Positions 61,457 through 64,000 of a DNA stretch of 64,000 nt are shown in pieces. The notes below the pieces were generated by a model. It saw only the letters and a list, made by a program, of their open reading frames with translations. It had not been told where the DNA came from and did no database searches. A program made the position numbers and the translations under genes. The stretch's first letter is position 1. Each line of letters starts with the position of its first letter. The DNA comes from Oscillatoria acuminata PCC 6304 (GTDB taxonomy: Bacteria > Cyanobacteriota > Cyanobacteriia > Cyanobacteriales > Laspinemataceae), in the NCBI RefSeq assembly GCF_000317105.1, contig NC_019693.1:6821227-6885226 (forward strand), written 5' to 3'.

Positions 61457-63103
61457 TTAAGGCGATCGCCTCTTTTTCCTGTACTTAATCAACCCCCTCG
61501 CCAGGAGTGACGCACAACCAGCAACGACTAAACTCAGCAGCAAGGCAAAAATAAACGGATGGGGGCGATCGCCGTGGGATACTTCCCAGGGAAAGGTCAT
61601 CGGTTCTTGCTGAAAGATTAACGCTGAAGTCGATGCAACAATCGCCCCCACCGCAATCCCCACCCCGATAATTTGGATGTTGTTTTCCAGAATGCGATCG
61701 CGTTCCGCCTGGTCAATTTCCACCAAACCCCGAATCGTATTAATTGCCGTATCTAACAGCCGTTCCCCTTGTTGAAGATACACCAAATCCGCTTTGATTT
61801 GTCCCTGAAACATCCCCAAAATTTGATTCGCCTGATTCCGCCAACCCGTCAAATCACTTTGACTTTTCACCTCCATCCGCGTCAAGGTATTCAGATAATT
61901 TTGCCGATTAATCTCAATCGTATTCTCGAAAGTGACCAAACTCCGCATTCGCTGCGAATAGCGCAACGATAAATCCAACAAATTCTTAATTTCCTGTTTT
62001 AATAACCTTAACTCTTTGTCCGACAAATCCGGCGGAATATTCGTCGCAATATTAGGCGGAAACGTCCGAATCGTCTCTTCTATCCTTTCAATATCCTGAT
62101 TCGCCTTTTTATATTCCCCCCGACTGTCTAAGTAATTTTGAAAAATCTTGCGTTCATAACAAAACAACTCCGGCAAAGACCACTGAACCGCATTGAGTTT
62201 CTCCTTACTTTCTTCTAAAAAAATCAGCAAAATCAGAATCTGTCCGTAGGGATGGCGATTATAAATATCCTGATATTCATACAGAAATCCCCCTAAAAAC
62301 TCTCGACAAGCGAAGAAAGGCGGCGCTGATTCTAGGGATTCAACTCCTAACAGGTTTTGTAATAACTGATTGGCTAATGGTTTACTCCCCTCCAGACTCC
62401 CTGCGGAAGAGTCGATAAAACCACTAAACAGAATCGTTGTCCCCCAAAATGCTTGCTGGATATGGGTTTGCAGGGGTTCATCTAGGGTTGATGAGGTTCC
62501 GATAAAAAATGAATCAGGGGGTCTTAATTCCGCAATATCTGAGAATTTTATATCATCTTGTCCCAGTTTTTGTGGATGGAGCAAGTGCAACAAAAAACTA
62601 TAGCTATCATTGATGTATTGAGGACGGAAAGCCCCTCGATATCTCTGCGACAAATTTAAGTGTTGAAGGCCGATTTTACCTGGATTATTAATAATTTTAA
62701 AAAATGGATTATTGGCAGCAGTTAGCCCTTCAAAGTCAAACCTAAATAGATAGTCATGAATGACATCTTCTAGGGTATAGTTATAGTTATTCAGATAATT
62801 GTTTAAATTGACAAGAATTTCCAGAACAATTATCCTCAGTTCAAGCCACCATAAAAATCTCTGAATTGTATTAATATACTGAAACCAATCATCAAGAATT
62901 GTCCAAGGGGATAACATCTCTTTTTGCAACCGTTTAATCAGCGAATCCACCAACCCGTAATCCGCCAATAACTCCGCATAATAGGCACTCATTGACCTTA
63001 AATCTAAATCCTTATCGGGTTCTTTAAGGCTTGTGGCTTTTAGGCGTTTTAAATGATAGGTAAACAACCGAATTTCTGGGGCATAAATGACGAGTTCTGT
63101 CAT
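61457..63103 (-). CDS. Large hypothetical protein with C-terminal membrane helices
   Basis: The 548-aa protein is unlike any family I recognise. The N-terminal two thirds (1-310) are helical and rich in Leu, Tyr and Asn. A Glu/Gln/Arg-rich coiled-coil-like section follows (about 310-470, for example SDKELRLLKQEIKNLLDLSLRYSQRM). Two transmembrane helices (about 478-502, QIIGVGIAVGAIVASTSALIF, and 518-538, FALLLSLVVAGCASLLARG) lead to a basic tail. Its start overlaps the preceding gene by 4 bp (ATGA), so both are translated together. The cytosolic body with C-terminal anchor is reminiscent of membrane-tethered effectors, but that is speculation. Confidence 0.7.
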   Translation of the reverse strand: MTELVIYAPEIRLFTYHLKRLKATSLKEPDKDLDLRSMSAYYAELLADYGLVDSLIKRLQKEMLSPWTILDDWFQYINTIQRFLWWLELRIIVLEILVNLNNYLNNYNYTLEDVIHDYLFRFDFEGLTAANNPFFKIINNPGKIGLQHLNLSQRYRGAFRPQYINDSYSFLLHLLHPQKLGQDDIKFSDIAELRPPDSFFIGTSSTLDEPLQTHIQQAFWGTTILFSGFIDSSAGSLEGSKPLANQLLQNLLGVESLESAPPFFACREFLGGFLYEYQDIYNRHPYGQILILLIFLEESKEKLNAVQWSLPELFCYERKIFQNYLDSRGEYKKANQDIERIEETIRTFPPNIATNIPPDLSDKELRLLKQEIKNLLDLSLRYSQRMRSLVTFENTIEINRQNYLNTLTRMEVKSQSDLTGWRNQANQILGMFQGQIKADLVYLQQGERLLDTAINTIRGLVEIDQAERDRILENNIQIIGVGIAVGAIVASTSALIFQQEPMTFPWEVSHGDRPHPFIFALLLSLVVAGCASLLARGLIKYRKKRRSP

Positions 63104-63474
63104 GATGATTGCTGCTGATGCTGCTCTTGAGATTGACTGATTGTTTCCTCCACAAATCTTAGAGATAAGTTAGGGATTCTCAGGATTTGGGTCTCAGTTT
63201 CGTCCTCATCCGGGTCTTCATCTTCAGGAATCGAATCACTTAGGACGGGTCGGAGAGCTTGGAGAATTGAACTATATTGGTGTTTTTGACACCATGTTGT
63301 AATCCCTCGTGCTATGATTTTAATATCATCATTGGCTTGAGCGAGACTGGCTTGCAGTTCTGCTAAATTTTCCCAAGCCGTGGGGGGAATAATCGCACTC
63401 TCGGGTTTTTTGCTTTCTCGATGCAGAAGCAGTAAGAAAGCCCGCACAATTCGTTCTTTTTCAGATGTTGGCAT
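63100..63474 (-). CDS. Small hypothetical protein coupled to the membrane protein
   Basis: The 124-aa protein is helical and acidic. The N-terminus MPTSEKERIVRAFLLLLHRES is followed by LAELQASLAQANDDIKIIARG and an acidic linker (PEDEDPDEDETETQ), ending in a Gln-rich tail. No family or motif is recognised. It overlaps the 548-aa gene by 4 bp (ATGA), which argues that the two products act together, and sits 58 bp downstream of a DUF3368/PIN-like gene. Confidence 0.65.
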   Translation of the reverse strand: MPTSEKERIVRAFLLLLHRESKKPESAIIPPTAWENLAELQASLAQANDDIKIIARGITTWCQKHQYSSILQALRPVLSDSIPEDEDPDEDETETQILRIPNLSLRFVEETISQSQEQHQQQSS

Positions 63475-63532
63475 GGCCTAACCTCATCATGGCTAACTGT
63501 ATTATAAGGCGATCGCCATAAAACCAATAATT

Positions 63533-64000
63533 TTAATCAGGCTCTTGGGCAAGGGTTAAGACACGCTGATAAAGTTGGGGGCTGACGCGAAAACCAGCCT
63601 CGTTGATCAGCGCATCCATAATAGGTTGAACCTGGGGGATGAGGTTTCTTTGTTTGGCAACCAGCAGAATGCCCAGAATACCAATAATAGACAGCCCTAA
63701 CCGCAGAGCTTCTTGCCGTCCCAAGCGTTCATCAATCAGTAGATCATCCGCTTGTAACTCCAGTGCCAAGGCGATCGCATTTGCTTCTCCAGCATCTAAT
63801 CCTCGTTCTTGTTGCAGTTGGTTCGCGAGTTGGGAGTGGGTGAGGGGTTGGGTTTGAATCCAGCCGACTTGGAGAATAGCTGGAATGATAGAATTGCGGG
63901 CTGCTGCTAGTTCTCTAGCCACAACGTCAGGAATAATCACCCTTTGATAAATTGCTTCTAGCAACCAAAGATGATTAACAATAGCAAGATTGGAAAGAGC
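63533..64000 (-). CDS. DUF3368/PIN-like protein, N-terminus beyond the window
   Basis: The frame is open to the right edge (coding ALSNLAIVNHLWLLEAIYQR there), so the gene starts outside the window and the TTG at 63964 is not its start. Seen: LSNL near the start of the PIN domain, RVIIPDVVARELAA, ERGLDAGEANAIALALE (the acidic motif), DDLLIDERLGRQEA and an AKQRNLIPQVQPIMDAL end. This is the DUF3368 branch of PIN-domain ribonuclease-like proteins, often paired with a small antitoxin just upstream, which would lie outside the window. The visible part is about 155 residues. Confidence 0.85.
   Translation of the reverse strand, partial: ALSNLAIVNHLWLLEAIYQRVIIPDVVARELAAARNSIIPAILQVGWIQTQPLTHSQLANQLQQERGLDAGEANAIALALELQADDLLIDERLGRQEALRLGLSIIGILGILLVAKQRNLIPQVQPIMDALINEAGFRVSPQLYQRVLTLAQEPD

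Overview
The window is chromosomal DNA from a cyanobacterium, probably a filamentous Oscillatoriales-type genome. The evidence is psbO, psb28 and glnB with an NtcA-type box, a bis-histidyl truncated haemoglobin, very many HIP1 octamers (GCGATCGC), and several cyanobacteria-typical families (pentapeptide repeats, DUF1822, Uma2, WD40 kinases, GAF/PAS adenylyl cyclase). Genus is inferred only from style. No rRNA, tRNA or CRISPR array was recognised.

Layout. 1-8 kb: truncated UbiB/ABC1 kinase, a GAF-GAF-PAS adenylyl cyclase followed by a degenerate cyclase paralogue that has lost its catalytic residues, and recN. 8-13.7 kb: small membrane protein, ppa, panD, an MBL hydrolase, a solitary TnpB element and a pentapeptide-repeat protein. 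13.8-16.7 kb: the most interesting locus, a split borosin-type RiPP operon. It holds an alpha-N-methyltransferase of the OphMA/SonM family, two paralogous TPR proteins and a 93-residue precursor with a LigA-like borosin-binding domain, a short hydrophobic core candidate (FPLAVIATD) and a Pro/Asp-rich tail, closed by a terminator. A 1771-aa kinase/AAA/GAF/SpoIIE-phosphatase protein follows.

22-26 kb: SGNH hydrolase, dnaG, glbN. 26-35.3 kb: a probable lipid or glycolipid pathway (KAS III, two GT21-like glycosyltransferases, an alpha/beta-hydrolase-like protein, a GT1 glycosyltransferase, an NAD-dependent epimerase/3beta-HSD, an MBL hydrolase and a PaaK/F390-like adenylate-forming enzyme). 36-49.4 kb: housekeeping and photosynthesis genes (YraN-like, queA, rpmF, HD hydrolase, psb28, glnB, rdgB, phosphohexomutase, RTX protein, psbO). 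49.9-56.6 kb: kinase-WD40 protein, hypotheticals, TspO-like and MATE membrane proteins, Uma2.

56.6-64 kb is accessory DNA: a complete ISL3-type IS, a complete IS1182-type IS that has split a small membrane-protein gene, several palindromic repeats, an overlapping two-gene membrane system and a truncated DUF3368/PIN-like gene. Across the window I found three copies of one MITE-like element (TIR TAGCCCTGTCAAGGTG), each flanked by a 12-bp direct repeat, and one copy of a second MITE-like element with an exact 8-bp direct repeat.
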